In this document: piece by piece, positions 1 to 10,873 of the stretch
Layout of the letters: each line of letters begins with the position of its first letter
Position numbering within the stretch: the first letter of the stretch is position 1
Assembly: GCA_963669155.1 (NCBI GenBank)
Contig: OZ022591.1
Coordinates: forward strand, 3,253,797 to 3,317,796
DNA length: 64,000 nucleotides
Origin: Arbacia lixula
Lineage: Eukaryota; Echinodermata; Echinoidea; Arbacioida; Arbaciidae
Direction of reading: 5' to 3'
Notes under the pieces: generated by a model
What the model was told of the DNA's origin: nothing
What the model saw: the letters and a program-made list of their open reading frames with translations, nothing else
The model's database searches: none
Made by a program: the position numbers and the translations under genes

Positions 1-5
1 TTTAA

Positions 6-370
6 AGGGCATATACTGTACTGGGAAGACAAAAAAACCTTCAAATGGTGATCATCAGCAATCTTCTTGCCAATGGTCTTAAATTCATGGATTGTCCATT
101 TTAGAAGCTTGCTGAAAGTTATTTGCTCTCAAATGATCCACATATGGAGTAATTACTGATTAATGATTAAATCCTCAAAATGTTCGGGCCGAACATTTTG
201 AGGATTTGAGATTTAATCACTCATTACTCCAAATGTAGATCATTTGAGGGCAAATAACTTTCAGCAAGCTTCTAAAATAGACAATACATGAATTTAAGAC
301 CATTGGCAAGAAGATTGCTAACAATTACATTTTGAATGCTTTTTTGCCTTCCCAGTACAGTATATGCCCT
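6..370. mobile_element. Full-length palindromic MITE, family A
   Basis: The two arms are reverse complements along nearly their whole length and meet at a single central base near 188 (TGTTCGG-G-CCGAACA). The centre coincides with the arithmetic midpoint of the element. Outer ends read AGGGCATATACTG and CAGTATATGCCCT, flanked by TTAA at 2-5 and 371-374. This gives a foldback element of about 365 bp with no coding capacity. A TTAA duplication is typical of piggyBac-type insertion, but a TA duplication with one more base on each side fits equally well, so the superfamily is open. Two damaged copies occur at 8561-8754 and 42834-43110. Confidence 0.85.
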
Positions 371-557
371 TTAAGAGTTAATGTTAGAGCCATGTGATTC
401 GACCCCATGTTGGTTTTTAAGGTTTTGTTCCTCTGTCCTCGTGATGTTTCACATTTTGTTGTATTGATTACTATTGAAACAAGTCGAATACGAAAATGTA
501 TTACCATTTTTCTTCTCGTTATCACTGCAACTACTACTGTGTAGCTTACTACCGACT

Positions 558-561
558 CTAT

Positions 562-621
<60 letters not shown>

Positions 622-634
622 ACTACTACTACTC

Positions 635-668
<34 letters not shown>

Positions 669-670
669 TA
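558..670. repeat. (CTA)n trinucleotide array
   Basis: Nearly pure ACT/CTA triplets with a few C or TT interruptions. The same motif occurs in the opposite orientation at 18.7-19.06, 29.6-30.13 and 48.86-49.19 kb. Apparent poly-Leu, poly-Tyr or poly-Val frames here are translations of the repeat. Confidence 0.95.
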
Positions 671-1229
671 TCTCTATTACTAATACTTCTTATGATATTT
701 GGTAACACCACTTCTTAATAGTTACAATGATGTTGGTTTTAGATTAGAGCATTTAAATCTAAATATAGTTCCGTGGTGAGATCATCTAATTGCGAGTAGA
801 AATAAGCGTTCAGTTAACCATATGCGTTCAAAACAAAACGCTGCTTTATTTAAGTAGTATGCACTACTTGTGCAAAAATGCATAAATGACACAAAGAGCG
901 TTTAGCACTCTCAGTAAATGAAAGCTCATGCCAATCCTGTTGCTTGTTAACTCCTATATCTCACATTTCTTATCATGCATATATGGATATGGCGGTGGCG
1001 GATTGATTGATTTCTTGGTGTGCTATAAATATTCGTGTGGAATGCAGCTTTTTCGTGGGACAGGCAGCCTTCATCGATTATTGCAGCTTTGCCTCGCTTT
1101 GCGCCTGATTTGAAAAAGATGTTTTCTCGCTGGAACGCGACTTTGCCCACCAACAACGTTCAGACCACAGACATGATAGAGAGGAGGGAGAAAGGCAAGG
1201 AAGTAAGCCTCACCCCCACCCCTCTGTAA

Positions 1230-1230
<1 letters not shown>
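671..1230. other. Non-coding stretch
   Basis: Unique-looking AT-rich sequence. Short frames exist but show no recognisable motif or splice context. Confidence 0.5.
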
Positions 1231-1269
<39 letters not shown>

Positions 1270-1400
1270 TACACACACACACATACATACACACACACAC
1301 ACAAATACACACACACACACAAACACACGCACACACACATACATACACACACACACATACACACACACACACACATACACACACACATACGCTCACACAA
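1231..1400. repeat. (CA)n array with periodic T interruptions
   Basis: About 170 bp of CA dinucleotides interrupted by ATACAT, AAAT and CGC variants. Confidence 0.95.
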
Positions 1401-1439
1401 ATTATAATTTTTCTATCTCCCCTCTCTATCTTTAACCCC

Positions 1440-2245
1440 TCCCCCACCATACCCACCCCATCCCTATCCCTCTTTCTTCATATCCGGTCCCCCCTCTCTC
1501 CTCCTTCTCTATGTCTTAATCTCTCTCTCTCTCTCTCTCTTTCTTCATATCCATCTTCCCCCCTCTCTCTCTCTCTCTCCTTTTTTTCTCTTTCTTAATC
1601 GCTCTCTCTTCATATCCAGCCTCCTCTCTCTCCTCCTTCTCTCTGTATTAATCTCCCTCTCTCCTTTTTCATATCCAACCCCCTCTCTCTCCTTCTTTCT
1701 ATCTTAATATCTCTCTTTCTCTTTTCATATCCAGCCCTCTCTCTTGCCTCCTTCTCTCTGTCTTAATCTCCCTCTCTCTTTTTTCATATCCAGCTCCCTG
1801 GCTCTCCTTCTTCTCTCTGTCTTAATCTCTCTCACTTTCTCTTTTCATATCCAGCCCCCTGTCTCTCCTCTTTCTCTCTGTCTTAATCTCTCTCACTTTC
1901 TCTTTTCATATCCAGTCCCCTGTCTCTCCTCCTTCTCTCTATCTTAATATCTCTCTTTCTCTTTTCATATCCGACCCCCTCTCTCTCCTTCTCTTTATCT
2001 TAATATCTCTCTTTCTCTTCTCATATCCAGCCCTCTTTCTTTCCCCCTTCTCTCTGTCTTAATCTCCCTATATCTTTTCATATCCAGCCCTCTCTCTTTC
2101 CTCCTTCTTTCTGTCTTAATCTCCCTCTCTCTTTTCATATCCAGCCCCCTGTCTCTCCTCTTTCTCTCTATCTTAATCTATCTCTCTCTCCCTCGTTTTC
2201 TCTTTCACCTTCTCTCTCCCTCTTCCTCTCTCCCTTCCATCCCGC
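1440..2245. repeat. Pyrimidine-rich minisatellite, about 59-bp unit
   Basis: CATATCC recurs twelve times, at 1479, 1546, 1611, 1670, 1726, 1785, 1846, 1907, 1966, 2022, 2079 and 2136. Spacings are 56-67 bp. Each unit also carries a CTTAAT block, and the remainder is C/T. The upper strand is over 90 percent pyrimidine outside those two blocks. The Ser/Leu/Phe-rich frames here are repeat artefacts. Confidence 0.9.
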
Positions 2246-5215
2246 CTCTCCCTCCTCTGGCCCAGTAACACAAACCACACCCAATATTGATTAACCAGTT
2301 AGCCGAGGAAAAGAGCAAGTACACATACCCCACAAAATTTATCGCAAAAACATGGAAGACTATATAAAACAAAAGACAAATTGATGTAAACATTTCCTCA
2401 GAATTGCCAAGGAGAGAAGGCTTACTCAATCGGACGTATTACCGAATATCACGCATAGCTTTAAAACGGATTCAGGATGGAGGATTTCGAATTATCTATC
2501 TTTTGCGGAAGTTTCAAACTTTAACCATGACTACGAAATGTAAAAACATCTCCTCGCGGCGAGGCACCATAAGTTGCTCTCGAAATAGGCAGACAATCTG
2601 AGACAAAACTATTGAGATAACATTGGACAACTACATAAGAAAGTAATGAATGTTTTAATGATTGGACAATCGCTATTTTTAAGCGGCAAAGTAAACAATT
2701 CGTTCACGTAGCTGTGCTGTCACAGACTCACTGTCGTGCTTGTGTTTTGCACGTTTTAATATCAAAATTTGATTGATTGATTTTCTTATCCAAGAAATGA
2801 ATTTCCTTATGTTTTTGTCCAGTTTTTACTTTAACAGATACTGCACGTTCTCGTCTATAGAGGATATGTATTTCCTTTCATGAACATTAAATCATTTTGC
2901 ATAAACATGGATATCAATTTCGTATCAACATTGTACGTTTAGTCCCATACATACATGGATATAGAACGTGGTAAACATGGTGAAGCTAGACTAATGTGAG
3001 TACTGAAACGGATCCCCAAAACTGCAGAATACTGCAGAATACATTGGTCCATGATGAAATCGGGGAGACCATGGGTTGTATTATGTAATAGGGCCGATGG
3101 GAGACTAACTTGTCAGTTTTGGTTCTTTCGCCGCTCAACTTAATATTAGACTGAAAACCATCAGGTCTGTATTTCACGTCATCTAAAATTTAACGTCATT
3201 TTAGATAAAACAAACTTCCTCATTTCTTTTCTGTCCTGCGTCGTCTTTCATAAAAGTTACATTGTGATTAAACTAAAATTAAACAAAAATGATTTAAAAC
3301 AAAAAATGAATCATGAAAATCAAACGCAGCTTGCCTTTTACAGTGTTTAATATTTGCATTCTCATAATTGCGTTTGAATCTAGATTCATTCTTTAAGGAA
3401 TTCGGCTAAAACGCGAAGTTATCTTTAATTTTTTAGGAGTTGCGTTCGTTTTGTTTGACTTACGATTAAACGTAACTTTTTATCCAAGACGGCCGTGCCT
3501 TGCCTGGATGATAATGATGATGATCATGTAACATCATATTACCTATATAGTTGACAACTGACCGATGTAATTCTGATAGGAGTGAGACAAATTATATAAA
3601 AGCATAACCAATGACTATCTTACTGATCTTCTCTTAAATAATGTCTTTAATTCATCGACTCGATTAAGATGATAGCTCGTTTCCCAAACGACCATGATGA
3701 GATAAATTTGGAGGCGTTTCATGGAAACCCCACTCGCCGCAATCGCCCCGAAGGAACTCGGGGGAAATCGGCTAACGGAGGATGGCGATGATGTCCGCTA
3801 TCATATGCCTACATCAGTTAGAATCACAGCCAGTTACCATAGTTACTGCGATAACATGAGCGGACTAGGAAAGTTATGGATTAGCGCATAACGAGAATGT
3901 GACATAGAATATTATGTAAATAGAGAGTGTACAGTGTGTATATAGTTGCGAATCGGGATTAAATGGAATTTATGTGACTTTAGCCTGTTAATAAGAAGTA
4001 CATTTTGTCAAAGAATATTAAAGTTTCCATGATATCTAAGTATAGCGTTAACATATTGAGAACGTACTCAATTGAGACCAGTAAATACATTCATTGAGTA
4101 AATTGAATAACCAATTTAATCCCCTTTTCAACAGAAATGAATGTTAATATTAGCATGAAATTTCTCCAGAATGATAATTTTTACTATTTACATCTAACAA
4201 AGGTTCTGATATGTTGTGGCACAATAATGGTTTCTGCACTGTTCATTCTCATTCTGATTTCAACTTCTTTTTTTCTTATCAAGAGATGTACATTAAAATT
4301 CCATGTCCTGTTTTGATTTTGATTGCAATGCCACCGGCATAGGTTACATGTCCTGATGTATTTACTATTTATTAGCGCGCCCCTTACCTGCATGAAAGCG
4401 GATCGTGTGTACCAATTACGCAAATTTCAAAATAAAAGGTGCAAAAAGCTTGATATTTGATGTAAAGGTACAGATTTTATATTTGTTATATGAACTAGAT
4501 AAAGATAAGATATACGATTAAAAATGAGAGGTTTCAAATATAATAATTTTCACAATTTTTGCCATTTTGAAAATTCTTAATTGTGACGATGAATTATATA
4601 GACTATAGTCACTATAATAATAATATCCGGATTGTCAGCATGATATAAAAATAACATATCACGGAAGCATTAGCCACATATCAATCGACGTGGACCTAAA
4701 AGCGTATAAACACACATATGTGACGAGATTCCCATATCTGTATCATGTTTATTTACACCCACATGTCGCATGGAGTGCACGACTCGTGACTGTTTACTTC
4801 ATACTCACCCCCCAAACATATGTTTTTACGATATATACATTATATATGTCTAGCCAGTTCAGTGACGGCAACGCCATCACAAAAGCGGTCACCGTAATCG
4901 AACCTTTTGAGAAGTTTTCAAACGTGTGGTCTAATGTAGTATTCATAACGATCGTGACATTTGGCTTCAAACATGATGAATATATACTGAATCACATATC
5001 AACATGATACAGTTGGAACAAACGGGAAACGGCTTGAGGAAGAGTTTGGTGAAGATTTGTGAGGAAGATTCATATTGAGGCATCACACAGTGATATCCTT
5101 TTAATTCTAATTTCTCAACATCTAGTGATATGATATATGGTGTCGATAATCGTTGAACAATTGTTGTTTGTACAAAATGAGTTGCGGGGATCACATGTAT
5201 TCGCAATGCAAGGCC
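2246..5215. other. AT-rich non-coding stretch
   Basis: About 3 kb of AT-rich sequence with no array and no convincing exon. A slightly GC-richer patch lies at 3720-3800. I see no recognisable repeat shared with the rest of the window. Confidence 0.5.
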
Positions 5216-5260
5216 GTTTCTCTCTCTCTCCCCCCCCCCCCCCCTCTCTCTCTCTCTCTC

Positions 5261-5305
<45 letters not shown>

Positions 5306-5540
5306 AATTTCTCTCTCGTTCTCTTTTTCTCTCTCTTTCCCCTTTTCTCCCTCCCCCTCTATTCATTTGTCTCTCTATTTCTCCCCCTTACTCTTTTTTT
5401 TTCTCCATCTCCCTTTTTCTCTCTCCCCCTCTCTCTTCCTTCATTTCTCTCTCCTTCTTCACTTCTCTCTCTGTTTATATTTCTCTCTCAATTTCTCTCC
5501 ATCTCACCTTCTCTCTCTTTCTCTCCCTCTTTCAAACAAT
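5216..5540. repeat. Poly-C and (CT)n tract
   Basis: A C run at about 5231-5245 leads into (CT)n to about 5312, then a degenerate C/T tract. Ser/Leu/Pro frames across it are artefacts. Confidence 0.95.
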
Positions 5541-6257
5541 CTACATCCCCACCACCGTATCAACCCTCACTAAGAACTAAACAGTATCACGCGCATAATA
5601 CATCACCCTTCCGTTCTCAAAAGTCACGGACGTGTTTTCTCTGCGACCGTATTTCCTTTATTTGATATTTTTCTCTTGTCTTATTTCTCACTTCATCCCC
5701 CTTATGCTCGTGTCTTCTTCTTCAAGTTGTCTGAAGAGGTGTGATGTCTTGATACTAGGCAGTTTCACGCTGTTTCCATGTTGGGGGTTAATTTCAACAA
5801 TAAGCCTGAGGCCAGAGAGGGCTAGCCTTCACTTCAGCCACCTACATTATTCAACCTTCGAAGTTGTCATGATAGCTAGGCCTTGACATTGAGGCGACCT
5901 TGAATTTGAGATACAGATCCCCAAACAGCCCATCTGAGGTAATCTTACAAATCATGAAAATAACTACAACTTCAAGAGCAAACGCGGATTATGTTAAGTT
6001 TATGAACATTGGTAACATTATCATGATTAATGAATATATACATTAAAATGTAAAAGTTTGGAAGCTGTATGTAAAATGTGATGGAGCATGATATTGAGAA
6101 ATGATGGAGAAACTTGACTTAACATAACATTGTAAACGGTGGCTAAGGTATCTGTTTATGACGTTTCGGTAATGCAATCCATCATCGAGGTACATTGTAG
6201 ATCATAGTTTGATTTCATTCTATAAGTAATCATCAGACTAAATGGTTATTTCCATTT
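5541..6257. other. Non-coding stretch
   Basis: Mixed-composition unique sequence, becoming AT-rich after about 5940. No gene or repeat recognised. Confidence 0.5.
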
Positions 6258-6570
6258 TTGCTCCTTCTTCTTCTTCTTCTATCTGGATATTTCTCTTCTT
6301 CGCTTCATTTATTTTTTCGTATTCATCTTTATTATTATCATTATCATAATCCTCACCAGCATCATCACCATCATATTGTTCTTCCTCTTTATATTTTCCT
6401 TCTTCTTTTTCTTCTTTTGCTCTTCCTCCTTTTTACCTTATTCCCTTCTCAGCCTTCACGTCTTTTTCTCCATCTCCTTGCTCTTTTATTTTTTCTTCTT
6501 CTTTTTCTTATTCATCATCTTCTTGCTCGTTCTTCCTCACCACCACTTGTCACTTTTGTTGCTTTATATG
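6258..6570. repeat. Degenerate TTC-rich tract
   Basis: Imperfect TTC/CTT triplets mixed with TTATTA and CATCAT. It appears to be a decayed trinucleotide array. Confidence 0.8.
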
Positions 6571-7059
6571 TCACTTTTCTTCTTTGCAATCACTACCACA
6601 GAGATCTGTTTCACAGGACATGAACCCCAAATCAATCCACTTCTGAAATTCCTCGAATTCTGCAGAAAGATGTCTGCACTCACTCAAAAAAAGTGAGATT
6701 TTGTTTACTGCACTTTCCAAGCAAAGATAACCCAGCCCAGCACATAATGTACTCGAGTATGTTTGGGCCAGTTTGTTAAATCCTCTACGTGATTCCGAGA
6801 GCTGATATCCAAACATTATGATTTATGTTATCAATTCTTTTTACAAAATACGAAAAAGAGAACATCACAGTGCACCCATACGTTTCTCGTATCCGTAAAG
6901 CTCCATCTGTGATAAGGCGCAACTCAATTTTAATCCCAAGCTTTCTTATTCAGAGAAAACCGAAGCAATAGCAGACCGTTGGGTTGACTTCACGTGTGCC
7001 CCCGAGTCAAACGGATCAACAAAGCTTCAGGTGTAAGTACAAGAACTTGAACATGGTGT

Positions 7060-7260
7060 GACGTAACACAGTCATGCATTACCATGGCAACGTAATCCCT
7101 GGGTTTTGGCGAGCGGGCTTCCCTTGCACCAACATGTGTTGGTTGGTAGAGACGAGCAAATTGCCTGCAGATTTGCGCGTCGAGTTGAGGACCGCGTCTG
7201 CGCTGGTTCTGTGGCAGAAAGTGCAATGGTTTTGGCGCGAGACTATATATAGAGGAAGGT
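7060..7260 (+). promoter_or_regulatory. Promoter-like motif cluster
   Basis: Three motifs lie in line within about 175 bp. ATTACCATGGCAAC at 7078-7091 is close to the RFX X-box. TTTGGCGCGA at 7231-7240 matches the E2F core. TATATATAG at 7244-7252 is TATA-like. The surroundings are GC-richer than the neighbours. A transcript starting near 7275 would head right, but no convincing first coding exon follows. The open frame at 7354-7557 begins with TTG and has no recognised motif. Chance occurrence of all three motifs is possible. Confidence 0.3.
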
Positions 7261-7275
7261 ATAACGTTACCGGCA

Positions 7276-8560
7276 GGGGTGCATTATACCTTCTTATTGT
7301 TTCCAACGCTCGTCCAATTGCTGTAGGTTTATCCAGGTCGAGTTGTACTGAATTTGATACGGATTTTGTCTAAATCCGCCAGATTTGACGCAGAGCGTGC
7401 AGCGGAGAGCTGGTGGAAGTGTTTGATGGATGTGCGCGGGGTTTTTCTCTTCCTTCTTTTTTTCTGTGTTGCGCGTTCGCCAACTTGCAAGAAACTCTGT
7501 CAACAACTCGTCTCTTCCCACGGTGCTGCTTGTGTTGTCTGGTCGTTTAACTCTTAGAGTGCCAGACGGGATTCTGTTGTATAGAATTTTGCGTGTATTG
7601 TTGGTCGCCAAACGCGAGAGTTGCACGTTAAGAGTTAACGTATGAATAGGAGAAGGTGTTAAGTCTGTCTTGAATTTCTCAAGAGGAAGTGTTTTGTTCT
7701 CCTCAATACCAGAGAAAGGCATGAGGGAGAGGTGCCTGATCGTTCAAAGTTGCGGAAATGTGTCCATATGGGGTCACTTTGCTAACGAGAATATCATGAT
7801 TTCTGCTCCCTTCCAGACGGTATGAAAACACGAAAAGGGCCTTCCTTTTTTCGAAAATCATCGTTCAGTGGTTAAAACGCGAAGGGGAGTCAATTGTCAA
7901 AAAAGCAAACATTAAAGAGAGGTCTTTTTTTAGACCGCAAAATCAGCATTCTTGAAAAAGGATTAGGTTCCTTTGTCAGTAAGCCCGGAAATCAATGTAT
8001 TTTGATAAAGCATTATCGACAAGAATGGCAAACGAAGATCACCCTTTCCCCTATTCTCTACTAGAAATCATAGGACATAACAACTATATGCGTTTCCATG
8101 CCAACACTATCATCATGATCATGCATCAGCAAAGGATCGCTCCTATTGTCAGTCCATGGCATTAATCGCATCCTCCTCTATAATATCTTTCTCTTCCCTG
8201 TGTGCATATTCTCACCAATAATGTGCACAAAATCCCATAGAGCAGCATTGTATTCGGCAAAGGACCGGTTAAGCGACACTTAAGCTTCTTCGTGGAGCAA
8301 TACGGCACAGAGATCAAAGTATGACTTTGAAATGGAAAAGATTTAACAGAAGTAGGAGATCATTAACAAAGAAGAGCAGAAACACGAGTAAGGACAACAA
8401 TGTAATAGGGAAAAGGGAGGAGAAGGAGAAGAAGAAGGAGAGGCAATAACATGAATAAAAGAAGAAATTTAGTAATATGAGAGACACCTAAGAATGGCTT
8501 ACTGTTGAGCAGCCATAGCTATCACATCTTCTCTCTAGGCTTCGTTATCGTACTCGAGCT
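7276..8560. other. Non-coding stretch
   Basis: GC-richer up to about 7650, then AT-rich. It contains short frames only, with no supported exon or shared repeat. Confidence 0.5.
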
Positions 8561-8754
8561 CGGGCCGAACAATTTGAGGATTTGTGATTTAATCACTAAT
8601 TACTCCAAATGTAGATCATTCGAAGGTAAATAACTTCCAAAAAGTTTCTAAAATGGACAATACATAAACTTAAGACCATTGGCAAGAAGATTGCTCACGA
8701 TCACCTTTTGAAGGCTTTTTTTTTTATAGTCCCAGTACAGCATATTCCCCTTAA
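8561..8754. mobile_element. Half copy of palindromic MITE family A
   Basis: Matches the right arm of the element at 6-370. It starts with CGGGCCGAACA, exactly the dyad centre of the intact copy, and ends with CATATTCCCC followed by TTAA at 8751-8754. The left arm is absent. A T-rich expansion sits at about 8716-8726. Confidence 0.8.
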
Positions 8755-10669
8755 TGCATGTGGGATTCTGCGCAACCATTATACCGATTATTACAAAATA
8801 GTCAACATTGTAATTCTGTATCAAGTGCACTTATATTTTGATTTTGATCGATTCGTGGTTAATAATTACTCTAGTTCTGGCAACAAGTTCTGACAAGCTG
8901 CGTCGAAGTTATATTTTGAATTGCTGTTTAGCTTTTCAAAATTACACGACATGGTGGATAATTTAGTTGTAAAGCTGATTTTTTCCCACTTTCTTTCTAT
9001 ATCATGTGAATTTTCATACACCTTCTGGCATTTGATTTAAAGATCCGATCATGATTGATCTGGCTAAGTTGATAAAAGGGACATATCCTTTCGTTTCACT
9101 CCTTTAACATGAACTCCCCCTAACACTTGTCATATGGTATAACATATTGGCGAAATTATAAGCAATTACAGCTTTAGGAATGCATGAATTCGTTTCCAGG
9201 TCGATGTTTTTTTTTTCATAGTTTGGAAATCATTCAATGATCTTAAGAAGGAGAAAAATAAAACACGAGGGGAGAACTTGAAACACCTTGACACACCGAG
9301 CACAGACCATAATGATATCAAACCGCAAAGTTGTGCGGAGACAACCGCAGACTTCTGTTCGTCACTCTTGCTTGCTTTCTAATGGGAAAATCTGATATTT
9401 CACCCTCAATAGTTCACATAGAAATCGCCCGGCCACCGCGCAAAGCAAGGTTAAGTTCCCGAATTTGACAACAAGTGAATTTGATTGTTCACTGCACCTG
9501 AATGAAGTAGTCATTATCTGGCGTTCTGTTTTCTGCTCAGCGATTAAAATAAAAACATGACCACAACCGCGGCTTTGGATTGAATTGATTAGAATGGAAC
9601 AATGCTGTCGCAATCCTTGCCTTAGTTTCGTAAAAATGTATCAAGCCCCTGATTTTACTTCTGCTGTTTGACTGATTTCCATATTTATGATTATATAATC
9701 GATGTATCCGTTCGTGACTACTTGTTGAATTAACCAATTGATATTGTATTTTGACAATGTAAATCTTTGTTACAACGAGTCATTCCTCTACCATCTTCAC
9801 ATAATTTACCTTTATACTTTGTACATGAATATGTATATACATTATCTCTAGCTGTAATATTTATGAAGCTTCATTGATGTATGCACCATTTTTAACTCAC
9901 CATTTCCGGTCTACTATATCTATTCATCATTCCTGATCATGGCAAGTACAGCTAGTAAGAGTAATACAAAGTGTAAACATAAATCAAAACGATTTCCGGT
10001 TCTTGTCCTTCCCATCATTATTCCTAATATCCACCTGATATGGCTTAACACTGTGAAGAGAAAGGAACAGTGTCATACCCGAGTTTAGGCCCCACACCAC
10101 TTCTCAACCTTGCTCATGGGAGAAAATCCTTGTCTCACCACGAAGTAGATCCTATTCGTTGATATTACTTAAACCTTACTATTAACGTCGGCACTTACAC
10201 GTGCTTACACGTGGGTAGTCCTGTTTTTTTCCCCTCTCGAACAAAGTCGTGCACTATGCAATCATTATATTACCACCGAGCTAAACAAAACGTCTCCAAT
10301 AATAGTAATGATGATATTGTTTATAGATTGTGATGTCACAATATTTACGCAACCTACTATTTGTGACCTGTAAAGGGATAAACCAGTTTTGTGTTAAGAA
10401 TATTGTTAATTTAAGGCTTCTGTCTTCATGGTCTTTTGTCGCCGAAATCGAAGGAGGAACGTAGGAATGGAGAGGAAAAGCTGGACAGAAAGTACGTTAA
10501 GAAGGGATGTAAAGCAAATATTATAGGAATGTGAATTGGGAAGAAAAAGAAATATAAGAATACAAAGAGGATTAAGAACAAGTAGAGTAAAAAGAGATAC
10601 AAGAACAATGGACAAAACAAGTAGGACATAAAGGATGGAGGGAACGGAGATACAGAAGAAGGAGGAAAC
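8755..10669. other. AT-rich non-coding stretch
   Basis: No array or supported exon. It becomes purine-rich after about 10440, grading into the GAA array. Confidence 0.5.
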
Positions 10670-10873
10670 GAAGAAGAAGAAGAAGAAGAAGAAGAAGAAG
10701 AAGAAGAAGAAGAAGAAGAAGAAGAAGAAGAAGAAGAAGAAGAAGAAGAAGAAGAAGAAGAAGAAGAAGAAGAAGAAGACGAAGAAGAAGAAGAAGAAGA
10801 AGAAGAAGAAGAAGAAGAAGAAGAAGAAGAAGAAGAAGACGACGAAGAAGAAGAAGAAGAAGAAGAAGAAGAA
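10670..10873. repeat. (GAA)n array, 68 triplets
   Basis: Exactly 204 bp of GAA/AAG triplets. The only interruptions are a GAC near 10780 and a GACGAC pair at 10840-10843. The flanks, about 10450-11040, are also purine-rich and degenerate. The poly-Lys, poly-Ser and poly-Leu frames are artefacts of the array. Confidence 0.98.
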
